A DNA stretch of 64,000 bases from Aquanectria penicillioides (GCA_003415625.1 PYIU01000005.1:1431001-1495000), one strand, 5' to 3'. Shown: positions 10,468 through 22,133, counted from the stretch's first letter. Notes: generated from the sequence alone by a model not told the origin. A program made the numbers and translations.

Positions 10468-11871
10468 ATTGCGACCAATGTGGGGGTGGCGGCGAACTGT
10501 TGAACTGTAGGGATCGAAGCCGCTAGCTAGGGTTCGGAATCAGTACTCGTTGGTGCGATTGTTGGTATCAATGGCACCTTGATCCGAGAAGAGCGCTATA
10601 GACGAATATGTGCCACTGTGTCTTCGAGGTACTGAGGTTGCGGGCGAGGAGAGTCTGCCATGTGCCTGGTCCGTGTCGCCCGAGGTGGTGGTGTGCTTTG
10701 TCGGAGGGACCAGAGAAAAAAGGGTGGTTGCTGGGGTGGTGTTGATGCAAGTGGGCTGCAAGCAGGATTTTCGAATCGCACAGTTGGGGCAAATTGGTGA
10801 GATCGGGTCCGCTTTCGGCGTTCTTGCGGGTGGTTTTGGCGTCTACCTCGGCGCGGCAGATCAAGCAGGTCGCGTGAAGCTTGAAAGTTTGTCGCAGGGT
10901 GTAAGTGACGACCTAGCTTTTGGAGGAGCTACCATCAGAGCTCGCTGTCGCGGGACTAGCCGGGCCGCCAGAAAACCCGAGGGACTACCAACTCGAGAGT
11001 CGAGACCAAGGTCTAAGCGGCTTTCGACATATACATGCACAGTGTTGATATTGGTGTTAATCACACAGTATCTTTAGAAAAGGCCTCCCCTAACCAATTG
11101 ATTTCCTGCCCTGTCAAGGGCCCGTAAGCTTGGTACTTGGAAGAGCTGCATAGTGCAGATACTGTGCGTCTGCATCCGCTGACCACACCACACCATCATG
11201 CATCCCGATAAACCCCATTCGTCCCCGTTGCAGGCTCGCCAGGTCATGATGCGAGTCGGAGCGGGCGGCCAATCCTGGTGCCGACTAGACACGAGGTCAG
11301 GGAGCTGACACATGCTTAGGCCTGTCACCCGGATGACGAGCAGCCCGGGTCGGTAGCTTGAAGCGGCTCTGTCCCCAACTTCCTTTCCCCCATGTTTCTC
11401 TCTTTGTTGTGACATCACACCTCTGACCGGGAGACGACTTTTTCGTGTTTCCTCTTCAGATTCTTTGATACCGGAGGTTATCGTTTATCCCTCATCTGTT
11501 TTATCGCGTTGTTTCCTCTTCCAGCTCCTCGCGTTGTCAGGCGATAGTCGACTCGCCCATGCGTTGTCCCTGGCTTTCGGTCCACCATCTCGTAACTCAC
11601 TCCTTGAATTCCTGGATATTCAGAAAATGCTGCAGCATTGAGTCAGTCATTTTTGTCGGCGTAATGGGCCGTTTCCCTGTGTCTATGTGACTAACTCCTC
11701 AACAAAGTATTCACTCTGGTCCATCTCACAGGATAGTCCAGCCTTTCATCTCTACGAGTTTATTTCAGTGATAACTGTACATCGATTGCTACGAGGATCC
11801 CATTGATCCTTTTCTTTAGTAAATCCCACAAAAACCATATCGGGAGCAGTTGATTTGCTCCCCCCAGGGAA
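10468..11871. other. Intergenic region with an unresolved minus-strand open frame
   Basis: This lies between divergent GatB (-) and the DUF6594 gene (+). On the minus strand an open frame runs from about 10,925 to 10,568 and reads TFKLHATCLICRAEVDAK near its start. Another frame over the same bases carries ICPNCAIRKSCLQPTC. The cysteine spacing is suggestive, but the frames conflict, no ATG fits well and I recognise no family. It could be a small gene broken by a missing base, or chance. A plus-strand frame (10,610-11,077) overlaps it and is equally unsupported. The stretch 11,078-11,871 probably holds the promoter and leader of the DUF6594 gene. Confidence 0.35.
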
Positions 11872-13535
11872 ATGGACAAACCAGAGACTGCCACCATTAA
11901 ACAACGAAGGCCAGCTCTCTCGAAGCCGAGATCCATCTCATCCCCTACTGCATCTACTAAATCTCCAGAATTATTCCGTCACCGGCCTCTCTCTGAGGCC
12001 ATAGTTGATTGTGAGGATGAAGAAGGGTCACTCGATGGCGCAGCTCTTCAGTCAGTGACTCCAGCGAGTTCTGCCTCGACAAAGGGCACCATCGCCGCGC
12101 CATCCGACACACTTGATTCACCAAACACAAACAACGGGTCATCACCTGTGGTGGAGAGTTCTCCGGTTCACCAGGAGGGCGTTGTCGACCAGAGCACAGC
12201 CAGGGAGCGAAGAGAGCCCCGAAACCGAAAGCTCCAGAGGACTGCTCAAAGGCCAAACTCGATGAATATGTCTGAATCGGAATCGGCGGTTACACAGGAT
12301 GCGCTACGCCACCCTGGGCGAGACACAAACCAGTTCAAATTCAGGCGCCGTGGTCCTCAACACTCACCGTCGATTTCTTCGTCCACACCGAGCACTGTTC
12401 CCAACGACATGTTTTCTGACCGTCAAGTTGAATCAAGATCCGATCTGAGCTGGAGTCCAGAGTATCCCGAATACACTATTGCAAGTCAAGCTCCTCCACC
12501 CCTTTCCCGAGCTTTGATCCTCGATTCGGAGGGCCCCATCCCTTTCAACCGCCATACCCTGTCCACCAATACGGCTCCCCGGAGACTCCTCGGGGCCCTG
12601 CGCCATTCCCATTCATACAAATTCCCCCTCAGTCAAACCCAATGGCCGCAGCGCCCCCAATAATTCCCCAGGTCCGGGAGGAACGACCGCTTTTGAGTGG
12701 CTATGAGTTGTTAGCTGCGAAGCTAACGGGTGACGTTGGGGGCCCTCCCATGAAGCCCATGTATCGTCGGTTTGATGCTATAAACCACCGCATACTTCTG
12801 TCCCTACAAGATCAAATTGCCGCTTTGGAAGAAACATTGTGCGAAATTGACGCCACTGACTCGGCAAATCGACAAGAAGCAGGACTTCCCGCCTGCGAGC
12901 GAGAGGAAAGGGGCAGCGGTCACCCATTTCATATCAGAAAGGGCAATGTTCTTGGAAGTCTCACGCAGAAGCTTCAGAGCTACAGTACGGCAATCTTTCT
13001 ACGTCATGAGAAGATAATTAATCATGTTTTAGACACATTATTGGCCTCCTTTAGGGATATCCGGGGGTTGCCTTCGCCAACCGTAGGCGATATTCAAGAC
13101 TACAAAGCATTCCTTGCTGTTGAAAGGCCGATTGCCGAAATTGAAACCAGGTTCCTCGATGCGCCCGACCTTGTTGTAATAGACTCGAAAGGCGCAAGCG
13201 AGCATAGAGCTCCAGGCAACCAAGCACCGCGTCAGGTCAATAGCCGAAACAGGCCAGTCGTTACTCAAGGTGGTATTCTACGGAGAGGCCCAATGCAAGA
13301 AGTAGCTGTCGGGGTTGTTGCAGCGACATTCGGCCCCCTTGTTACATTCCCAGTCATTCGTGACTTTGCCGGCCGGATGACTATTGTGGTTCTCTTCGGA
13401 GTTATTGTTGGTGTTATCTTGTTGCGTTCAGGTATGTTTAATCCACTGGCGACAGCCCAAAAGTCCCAAGAATTTCTTTTGTGTAGCAGTGTGTATGTCG
13501 TGGGAATGGGGATTCTTTCATGGCTGCTTCGATAG
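11872..13535 (+). CDS. DUF6594-family membrane protein, with an apparent one-base frameshift
   Basis: ATG at 11872 begins a Ser/Pro-rich disordered N-terminus. The frame changes near 12,499-12,502 (a CCCC run). Reading one extra C there joins ...ASQAPPP to PFPSFDPRFGGPHPFQPPYP and then to the conserved domain, giving 1,665 nt or 554 aa. From about residue 275 the fungal DUF6594 domain follows: LLSGYELLAAKLTG, MYRRFDAINHRILLSLQDQI and the coiled-coil-like ALEETLCEID. It ends in two or three hydrophobic helices (AVGVVAATFGPLVTFPVI, TIVVLFGVIVGVILL, EFLLCSSVYVVGMGILSWLL). DUF6594 proteins are fungal membrane proteins of unknown function, often near HET-like genes. A 59-nt intron (12,427-12,485) would also restore the frame, but its donor is poor and it would remove coding-like sequence. 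A missing base is the simpler reading. Confidence 0.82.
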
Positions 13536-14002
13536 ATGTGTGTATCTAAGGGACCGTTTTAGGATATTTTAGGAGGCCCCATCGACCACCTAGGTGACGT
13601 ATGGTAAAATATGGGCAGGTTGGTGCGTATATGTGATCATTTCAAGCGTATTTGATGGTTTTGTGCATGGTTTTATTTGATACTAGCCCCACCTGTGGTT
13701 ACTCGTGGGACAATAGAAGCAAGCTGGGCGAAATTGATGAGTGTGCGAGTTAACCCGTTGCTCGAGCCTTACCCTGGAGACCAATTGTGTCGATTTATAC
13801 AGAAATGTTCAAAACGAAATTCCTGTGAGGATTAATAATAATAATAATAGCCCATTACAATCACATATGCTAGGCGATTGATTCCGCTTGGAAAGTCAGA
13901 TTAACTCCCCGGAATCGAGTTGCAGACTAAACCTCCGGATAGCGGATGATCTAGAACGCTAGGCCTATATGCCTCAATTCTCCACCCCGACACCAGCCAA
14001 TT
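13536..14002. other. Intergenic region between the DUF6594 gene and the tRNA
   Basis: A 3' flank with no open frame of note. It includes a short TAA repeat at 13,831-13,850. Nothing else was seen. Confidence 0.5.
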
Positions 14003-14091
14003 GGGCGAATGGTTTAGTGGTATAATACTCCCTTAGCATAATTCGTCCGAATATCTGGGAGTGGTCCAGGGTTCGATTCCCTGTTCGTCCA
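14003..14091 (+). tRNA. tRNA-Ala(AGC) with a 17-nt intron
   Basis: The cloverleaf folds directly from the sequence. The acceptor stem GGGCGAA/TTCGTCC contains a G3:U70 wobble pair, the identity element of tRNA-Ala, and A73 is the discriminator. The anticodon stem CTCCC/GGGAG (14,028-14,032 and 14,057-14,061) encloses TTAGCAT once the intron is removed. The AGC anticodon is at 14,035-14,037. The intron is 14,039-14,055, at the canonical position after base 37. The T arm CAGGG-TTCGATT-CCCTG contains the B box. The D stem is AU-rich and weak (GUUU/UAUA-like), unlike the GC-rich D stem of yeast tRNA-Ala, so the D arm resembles that of tRNA-Pro or tRNA-Gly. The spliced anticodon arm matches yeast tRNA-Ala(AGC) as I remember it. 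Confidence 0.92.
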
Positions 14092-16071
14092 TCAAAGGTG
14101 GTTTGAGTCCACCGCGAGTCCTTCTTTTTGATTTTCTATCTTGGTACGTTTGGATATAAGAAAGCTGCTTCTCTGAACGGAAAAGTTTCCTTTTTGGCCT
14201 TTTATTAGGGTCAATGATTTAGAAATCTATCAGACCCTCATTCGTAACTTGCTTCTTTGTCAATCTGTTCCTGAATTATGAGATAGAGGTTCAATTTCGG
14301 TCGTCAAGTCTACAATTTAGACGACACCTACATGCGCACTGTAGATGTTTGATCGAGAGCAAACAGGAGTGCGTTTGAAAAACCAGTGCATCCTTTCAAG
14401 GCTTGTTGTGGCCTACGGTCACACAATAGCGTCAACACAGTTGAACAACGAATCTGTTCTCCTGACGGCGGTTCCTCTGACCGCCACCAGGGCCACAACG
14501 ATTCCCTTCCTAGATTAACTCAGACCTTGGGACGTGATGCCGCATCGATTTCGCATCAAATTGCGACAGGGTGGTCTAATCTAAGCTCAGGTTCTGAAGT
14601 GAACCGTGTGACAACTTAGTTTGCCGTGAACAGATGCATCCTCGCTTATGCTTCTCTCGGTTTGGACAATACAGTTTGCCTCCCTGCCGCGGCAACAGTG
14701 TCGAAGTCGGTTACTCATGTTGACTAACTTACACAAGTCCAGAATTCTCACATGGGTGTGTGTGCGTGTGTGTGTATGTTGGGTAAAGCTCGTATCTGCA
14801 ATAACGGTGAGGTTGGGTCATTTGCACAGCATGGGAAAACAACGTGGGCATTGTCTCTCGATGAGAAGGGAGCGCTTGTGTCTTCAAACGAACCTTGATG
14901 TTGCTCAGAATGGATATTGAATGGAAACACAATTAAAGGGCCGTAGACATCACCAATCAACTTGGAACGGGAGGCTTGTGCTGTGCTGCATCGCTGCGAG
15001 ATACGGCCGCTGGGGTAACGTGGGACGGTCACCTCGATGTACCGCGACGTTGCAGGGAGATTGCATGAGGTGTTGTCTGGTCGCCCTGCTTGTTTTCAGA
15101 CGAATTGTTGTTGATGAGAGAGAAACGGGAGCTTGAGGAGAAATCGTGTTGAAGCTGGAAAACAGAAAAGGCCGTAAATCCTCCCGACTGGCTCTCCCAG
15201 ATTCTCGAGTCGACTACCATCGTGTTCCAGTGCTGTTCAGGTACCGAGTTGATCTCTCAACCGCCAATTTTTAATCTCTGAAAGGTTGCGAGGAGGGAGT
15301 TGAATACCATCCAAGGTGCGTCCCTCACAATTCTTCGGCAGCGAATTACCCCTTACCCCTTTCCCAACGGCGCGGATCTGGCAATGTAGCAGCATTTTCT
15401 GCTGCTTGATGCCGAGAAGGGCCACATTGGTGCCCAGGTGCCTTGTGCTATGGAAGTCGTCAAATAGCAGCCTGAAATTTGGTCTTCTGCCCCCCAGGCC
15501 AAGTTGTTTGAGCTATTCACTGACATTCCAACTGCCCAATCGTCCAAGGCACTAAAACTGCTGTTGGCCATTTCAGCTGCCAGTTGATGTCAAGTGTTTG
15601 CCAACTGACGAAGGCGATTTTATGCAGGTCTTGTTGTTTACCAAGCGCCACCTTTTTTTATTTATCAAGCAATCCTTCTTGCCCCTTGCCACTGCTCACC
15701 TCTTTCTCCTCCGCACCCCAGGTTGCACACGATACTTCAACCTTGCGCTTCAAGTTCTGACTTGCCACGTTCATCGCGTGCACATACCCAATACAATAGG
15801 AACCATACACTTCAAGGTTTGTGGATTCATCTTTCTAATCACTGCTCTCATCGGATTGTCTTCATTCTGGGGCTGGTCTTGTGGACCTCCGCAGCTTCAC
15901 ATCTACGCATCTTCGCAACTTGGTACTTCCTCTCCGCTATAGCATAGCCTTCCCCCACTGCGTTGCACCCTCCTCCTGCCCTACGGGTTTTCTTTTCTTC
16001 TCCTTCACCAAATCAACCGTATACTGTTCAACCGTTAACCAGCCTAAACCTCAGATCCTCCAACCGACCAG
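14092..16071. other. Intergenic region after the tRNA
   Basis: About 2 kb between the tRNA and the GPI-protein gene. Open frames are short, conflicting and without recognisable domains. A GT-rich microsatellite lies at about 14,754-14,778. The last few hundred bases before 16,072 are pyrimidine-rich (many CTTC and CACC runs), as in promoter and leader regions of highly expressed fungal genes. Confidence 0.5.
14125..14129 (+). terminator. RNA polymerase III T-run terminator of tRNA-Ala
   Basis: TTTTT lies 33 nt downstream of the tRNA 3' end, and a second TTTT follows shortly after. This is the usual Pol III stop signal. Confidence 0.6.
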
Positions 16072-16879
16072 ATGGCTGTCTTCAAGATGAACGCCCTCGC
16101 CAGTGCCTTGGCCCTCGTGGGAATTTTTGCCTCGACCGTCGTCGCAGAAGCAGCTTATTGTATGCGAGGGCCCTGCCTCTGAACTTAGGATCCAGACTGA
16201 CTTCCAACATAGCCGACTGCTCCTCTACCTTGCCTGTCGTTACCCAAGATGCCGGGGCTGTCACCTCTGATGGTAGGATTCTTACGGCAAATGGAACCTT
16301 TACACTCAAACTAACCCGGATGCAGGGACCGTCTTGTCTACTTGGAGCATCTGCACCGTCGTCCATCAGACTCACTGCGAAGTTTCGACTTCCGTCGGCA
16401 GCCAGATTCCTCCGGCTGCCCCAACTGCCAGTGGCTCTATCACTGGTCACAGCTATCCCTCCTCGTATGGCGAAGACGAGCAGAAGTCCTCCTCCTACTA
16501 CGACCAGGTCCAGTCCAGCGGCAGCGTTCCTGCTGGCGGCTCCCAGTCAGCCTACACGCCCCCTATCCAGCCCACCGATGTCCCTGGCGAGGGTGGCCAA
16601 CCCACGGTCTCTGGGAGCATCCCAACTGCCGTCACCTATGCGTCTGGAAATCCAACCAGCGCCTACTACGAGCCCTCTGGCAAACAATCGGGCAGTGCCT
16701 CTCACTCCCAGTCTGTGCCGAACCCGACTGCCAGCGAAGGAGAACCTTCATCGTCTGGTCCCTCGAGTGCTTCAGGCACCCCTCCTACCACGACTGCCAC
16801 TGGTGCTGCGTCGATGCGTGATGCCATCCCTGCTGCGCTCCTGGGCATTGCCGGCATGGCGATTGCTGCCATCTTCTAA
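16072..16879 (+). CDS. Ser/Thr-rich GPI-anchored cell-surface protein
   Basis: Three exons: 16072-16159, 16213-16272 and 16326-16879. The introns are 53 nt each (GTATGC...ATAG and GTAGGA...GCAG), and the total is 702 nt or 233 aa. Residues 1-26 are a clear signal peptide (ALASALALVGIFASTVVAEA). A short conserved-looking region with four Cys (DCSSTLPVV, WSICTVVHQTHC) follows. A long Ser/Thr/Pro/Gly/Tyr-rich stalk (SSYYDQVQSSGSVPAGGSQS, SAYYEPSGKQSG) comes next. The C-terminus has a small-residue cleavage site and a hydrophobic tail (AAS MRDAIPAALLGIAGMAIAAIF), as expected for GPI attachment. The four cysteines are too few for a CFEM domain. It probably sits in the plasma membrane or wall; its role is unknown. 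The splice sites and lengths agree in phase, which supports the model. Confidence 0.85.
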
Positions 16880-17262
16880 AGCACGTCCAGTGCCTACCCC
16901 TATATAACAGAGTCCATTCCTCAACTATGTGTGTGGTAGGGGCAGGGTTTTATCCAGCAGTTCAGTGATTTAGAAAGGTCATCTTTCTCAAAGATCCAAA
17001 AGGGGCAACTTGGTACAGGGGAAGATTGATTTTCGTATTTGGGGTCCTCTAGGAGGGAATAATAATCAAGTTTTGTACCTAGGTACATTTTGCAATTGAA
17101 CAAGGGTCCGTGGTTAGATGTGCCTTTAGCTTTATGTGAGAAACGTGTGAGTGTGACACAGGGGCAAGTTGGAGTAAATTTGAAGCTTCCTACCCACAGA
17201 ACAGGCACCCCCAACGCCACGAATGTATTGATGTCTAATGAGACTGATGATATCTTCTGTCG
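16880..17262. other. Convergent 3' intergenic region
   Basis: 3' flanks of the GPI-protein gene (+) and VPS41 (-). No gene seen. Confidence 0.5.
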
Positions 17263-20200
17263 CTACTTGGCATGACAGATCGGGCACCCTCCTCCGATCT
17301 TGTCCTTCAACAACCTCGCCCTCATGACCTTCCTTCCAACCGAATACCTGCTTCCTTCCTCGACCCCATTCCCCAAATCCACATCAACCTTCTTTCCTTT
17401 ATGCAGCATCTCCAACAAATGACTCACGTGGAACACGTGTCCACAAGCATATCCCGCCAACGCTTCCATCTCATACTCGGTGAACGGCTCGTGGCATCTT
17501 GCGCAGTGCCCAGGCTTGGGCACCCGATGGTCGTGGTCCGTGGATGGGTCGGATGCATTCTTCTCGGTGTTGTCAGGGTCTGTTGGCACATCCTTGACCT
17601 CAACGTCAACATGGTCCGTGGACTGGACGACCACTTCGAACTTGATGGCCTTGCGCTGGCCGGAACGAAGCTCGTTTTGGGCGACCGCTACCTCGCTGCG
17701 GAGTACTCGCGCAACCCCAGAGCTGATGCTGTACTGTATCTCGTGCTCCTTCATCATATGGGTCAAACCTTCCCTGAGGCCTTCGATCTCGAGACCCTCT
17801 GGGATTCGCCGAACCAGTGTGATCGGGTTGATGGCAGTGCCAACTTGTTCAAGGAGGCCACGGATGAAGCTGGGCTTGTCCATGCTGTAATTAAGCAAAT
17901 CTTCCCATAAATCTGGGTCGTCCTGTTCTTTGGCAAACTCGATGGCCTTGCTGACGTTTTTGAGGCGGTCGATGATGAGGTAGAGCGCACGTTTCATCTG
18001 CCCCGTCTTCGAGTACAAGTACACAAGCTCGTCATAGTATGAGAACCTCTCACATTCTTGGGCAGCCTAGTGTTCTTAGCTCTCTTGAATCGAAAGAGAT
18101 GGCACAGGCCAACGTACCTTTTCAAAAGTATATGAAATAGATGTCTTGAGGAACTGCATCAGCATAGTCCTATCGTAAGTCGCAAACAAATGCACAGCCA
18201 GGTCTGCAAACCCGTCTACCAGAGACTGGCTATCCATGACGAGGCGATCTACATTCTCTCCCATATGTTCTCTGATGCCTTCGCCTCTCCAGAGTCCGCG
18301 GAAATAGAAGTAGATGTACAAGTGTAGCTCCTGAGATAGTAGTTGCTCCACGACAACTTCTGGTCGCAAAAGACCGTGTTGAGCTTCGTCTACGAGTAGC
18401 GTGATTGCCTCAGAGGTGGCATGCTCAAGATCTTGTTCAGTCATTTGACCAAGGTCTTCTGGTGACACCCGGAGTCCGATGAAGCTTGGGATGTCATCAG
18501 CGACCGCATCAGCAAGGTGGTTGTCCCTGATCAATCTGAAAGCCGAGTCCGCGTCATGGAGTTTGATGTAGCACTTCAAGGCCTCACGATGTCGCCCATT
18601 GGCCTCGTGGAGCTTAGCGAGACTCTCCATGACAATTCGCCAATCTCGCCCCTTTTCTCCATCATCGATACTATCCTCACGGACGTCACGATATTTGAGC
18701 TGATTCTCCAGAGCAGTTGTGACTGTTTTGATGTCAAAGAGTTCCGTCGACCATCGCTCTAGCAGTTCCCTAAACCGCACCTTGTCGTTTTGAAGGTAGT
18801 TACCTAGTACAACCTCGTAGATGGTTGTGGGAATCCGAGGGTGCATTGGCTCAGTTGGGATGTAATTGGTGATTTCGTCAAACCTCTTCGCGCCGGCAAA
18901 AGTCCAAACCCATTTTTCCCACCTGTCAGCGGTTGTCAAAACTTTGCCGCAAACTTGACCCGCTGAGGTCCAGTCGTTTGCTTCAATAAGCTCTTGGACC
19001 CAGAGCTCTCCGATTCGCCTCTTCTCCCGCTCCACAGAGGAATGCACGTTCCTAGCGGCGGAATCGGTGACAGACTCGTCATCGTACAGATCCTCGCCAT
19101 TTCCTTGTTGCTTCGATGGGGTTTGAGGAACAGCATCTCCCACCCTCTCAGTTGCGGCGACTATCTCAGGGTGCTCATCAAGGAGCTCCCAGGCGCGCTG
19201 ATGCTGCTGGCGCTCCAAGAGCCATCCCAGGTGGTCTCCCAAGTCTCTCCTCGTGGCAAGTATACAGTCGTATGGGCTGTGGATGAAGACTTTGGCGCCT
19301 GGTTTGGCCAGGACAGGATGAACTGTCGGGATGCTACCCCTTGTTCCAGGCCTAATAGTTCCCGTTGTGCTACCAGTTCTGAGACTCGATGCCCCATCAT
19401 CACCGCTTTCTCTGCTTCGGACACTCGCTCCAGAGCTGAAGAGAGATCTTGAGTTGATTGCAGCATTCCACATATCTGAGCCAAGACCAGCAAGGGCCTC
19501 GAGGGCCCCCTTTGAAGATACCACGGCCGAGGCAGCGTTACGTGCGGGTAGTACCCCCAGATGATAATCACCTGAGGTTAGTCTCTCATAACGGCTGATG
19601 CTCAAGCCATCTTTGTCGGCTTCTGCCTGGGAATTGAGGTCGATAAGTCGGAGTTCTGGTGGCTGGTTGTTTTGTCGGCGACGGAGGCCGCCTGATGGCT
19701 CACTGCGTGCCGATCCTGTCGAAAGCTGAGATCTATGACCTTTGGCTGACGGTGCGTCCAAGTCCTCCTCATCGTCTTCGTCCTCGGGTAAACAATATGC
19801 AAGCACAAGTAACAAGTTCTGGGTATATAAAGAGATGCCGGAAATGATGCAATCCATGCGAAGACTGTGACATGCGAGTTAGCTTTGTCGCCTCAATCAA
19901 GACCATGAAGGTTGGTTGAGACCTGGACTCACATTTTGACAATTTCAGCCCGCCCAATGCTCTTCTCTCCAACGTTCCTCCCCACCCCAACACCTCCGGG
20001 ATGGACATGGATGATCCAAATTGTACCACCCCAACCCACAAGCAATCTTTCAATACTCCTCTTCCCAATACGGCCTGCTCTCTCAGCCTATCAGCTGCTG
20101 GAGAGAGGATCTTTTCGACAGAGGTTTGTTCAGACTCGTCAGACTCGACCGACTTTTCATCAATCCACTCCACACGGCCCTTCCAAACGCTAGCCATTGT

Positions 20201-21663
20201 TTCCCACTCTTCTGTCTGAGGCCGGTCGATATGACCGATGCGTTTCCATGCGTCCTCAACATCCGCATTTTCAAGATGGAGCCTCGATCGCATGATCTTG
20301 ATGCCATGTTCGTTCAACCAGACAACATATTTTCCAGATAGGGACCATTTGATTGTGCTAATAGCTCCTTCTCCCGAGTGAAGAATAGTGTCTTTGCCGC
20401 TATTGTTTCCAATTCCTATGCTCCCGAGCCATCCAGAAGCAGTAGCCGCGGCAGTGCCAGTTGTTGTAGAAGTACTCCTACCAGGACCTCCACCCACAGT
20501 CAGAATAAGTTGACCGGCCAGGCCTCCGGACAGGTAGGTCCGATCTGTCCTAAATTCTGGGGACAGTGCTACTGCTTGGACGGGTCGTGCGAAGTTTCGA
20601 AGCTGTACATCCTTCATATCGACCAAAGATTGCACGCAAACATTGCCGTCCAGAGATGACGTTGCGACATAGATGTCATTTGATGGTATTCTGGGGATTT
20701 GCGCACGTTCACGGGGCCGTCTGGATGCTGCCGGAGACGAGTCTGCCCGCGTAGAAGGGCCGCTGGATCCCCCAGGGTTTGCCAGGCGATGTTGTGGAAG
20801 ATCCGGTTTATCGGTCGGCAAAGGGGGTGGGAATGGAGAAATTGAGATACTGGTGACGGATGCTGAATGGGCATGATAGACTCTTAGAGATTGGAAGACT
20901 GGGAGTTGAATGACGTGCTGGATCGAAGTTAGATTATGGTTTCCTTAGAGTTGGGCTAGGACTCACGATGTTGCCGTTGTGGGTTCCAACAATCTATGGT
21001 CTAGTTAGCAAGGCCATGTCGATAAAGTGAAGTGGCACAATTTACCATCTTGTCGCCTGCCACGAGGAACGAACTGGTTGCATCGCCATTCCGATATACG
21101 GGCCCAAGGTGCTGCGTTAGTCGGGCATACTTGAGCCTTGGCTCATCATCTTCATCGTCTTCATCATCCTCGTCATCCTCGTCATCGTCTTCATCATCCT
21201 CGTCATCCTCGTCATCGTCTTCTTCTTCCTCGACATCCTCCTCTTCATCCTCTTCCTCCTCGTCATCACCGTCTTCTTCTACTTCTTCGCCATCACTGTC
21301 CTCGGCATCATCTTCTTCATTGCCATCTCCGTCTTTCTCGGGTTTTCCATTGGACTCGTCCCGCGGGTTCTTGTCGTCATCGATCGCAGCGGCCTCGTTA
21401 TCGTCGCCGCCCGACGGATTTTGCTGCCCGTCGCCCTCGCTTGCCTGGGCTACCTTCTCCCCGGGTTTATCTTTTCCCTCCTTTTCTATCTTGTCTCGGG
21501 CCGGGCCCTCTGGGCTGGCCGTGTCAGGTGCATCGTGGTCGGGGGTCTCGCCCTTGTCGTTGGGTGACGGGACGGCGTCGTCGCGTGGTAGCTCAGGTTG
21601 GGATGAGGGGGCCTCAAGCTGGTGCTCCAGCTGATCGCCGGGCTTTGGCGACTGATCTATCAT
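17263..21663 (-). CDS. VPS41: Vps41, HOPS vacuolar tethering complex subunit, with an apparent one-base frameshift
   Basis: Five exons on the minus strand: 21663-21046, 20993-20967, 20917-19933, 19864-18118 and 18066-17263. Introns are 49-68 nt. A one-base shift near 20,064-20,066 (GGG on the coding strand) separates the WD/beta-propeller start from GKRSIERLLVGWGGTIWII. With one G added the total is 4,182 nt, or 1,393 aa. The order is a disordered, extremely acidic N-terminus (D/E repeat), propeller segments (SFLVAGDKMIVGTHNGNI, SLDGNVCVQSL) and GRAEIVKILRMDCIISGISLYTQ. A clathrin-heavy-chain-type helical repeat region follows (YEVVLGNYLQNDK, CERFSYYDELVYLYSK). The C-terminal RING-H2 has CxxC, GHVFHVSH and CPICHAK. 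Vps41 links Rab7/Ypt7 and AP-3 vesicles to vacuole fusion. It is divergent from APC1 (470 bp). Confidence 0.93.
21138..21306. repeat. GAT/GAG microsatellite encoding the acidic tract of Vps41
   Basis: On the plus strand this is a near-perfect CATC/CTC repeat; on the minus strand it encodes almost only Asp and Glu (for example DDEDDEDDEDDDEDD) just before RLKYARLTQHLGPVYR. It is a tandem trinucleotide array prone to length change, within the coding region of VPS41 exon 1. Confidence 0.85.
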
Positions 21664-22133
21664 TGCGCCAGCGGCATTGAGGTCATGCTGGGGATGCTCA
21701 GAGCCGTGGGATGCAGCGAGGTCGAGCGGAGGTTGTTAGTTGGTTTAGGTACCCGCGTTGAGCTATGACAGCTCTAAGTGCGGCGTGGCGGAGGTACCTT
21801 GCAGCTACGTCACGAGCCCAGCTCCGCACCTCACTGTAATTGTGCTGGCGAACACCAATTACCCACACACACCACCAGGCGCTCAGCACACGCCCTCCAC
21901 CACGCTTGGCGGCCTGGTCTGTCGCGCCCCACCATCACATCCCACGCTGCACTCCGGCCTCCAGGACAAATCGAATCGCGTCTTCACGCGGCTCAACCCT
22001 AGCTCTGCGCGACGGCTTTTGGAGGCCTTGTTGTCGTCATCCTCTCCGCTAGATTCAACGTGTCGACGGCGGCGTACCCAAACGAGCAACCACCAAGTTG
22101 CGACCGGCTTATGGCGCCTGCTGCCTCTGGAAC
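21664..22133. promoter_or_regulatory. Divergent promoter of VPS41 and APC1, with a uORF over the APC1 start
   Basis: 470 bp separate the two ATGs. An upstream ATG at 22,111 opens an 11-codon frame (MAPAASGTWRR) that ends with TGA at 22,144-22,146. It therefore overlaps the APC1 ATG at 22,134 in a different frame. If it lies in the mRNA it should reduce initiation at the main start. Other open frames in this interval look like shadows. Confidence 0.5.

Noticed and set aside
12427..12485. Possible 59-nt intron in the DUF6594 gene
   Set aside because: The GTTGAA donor is poor and the removed sequence looks coding; a missing C explains the frame and the length more simply.
21032..21634. Plus-strand poly-Ser open frame of 200 codons
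   Set aside because: It is the complement of the Asp/Glu repeat of VPS41 exon 1, so a shadow of a microsatellite.
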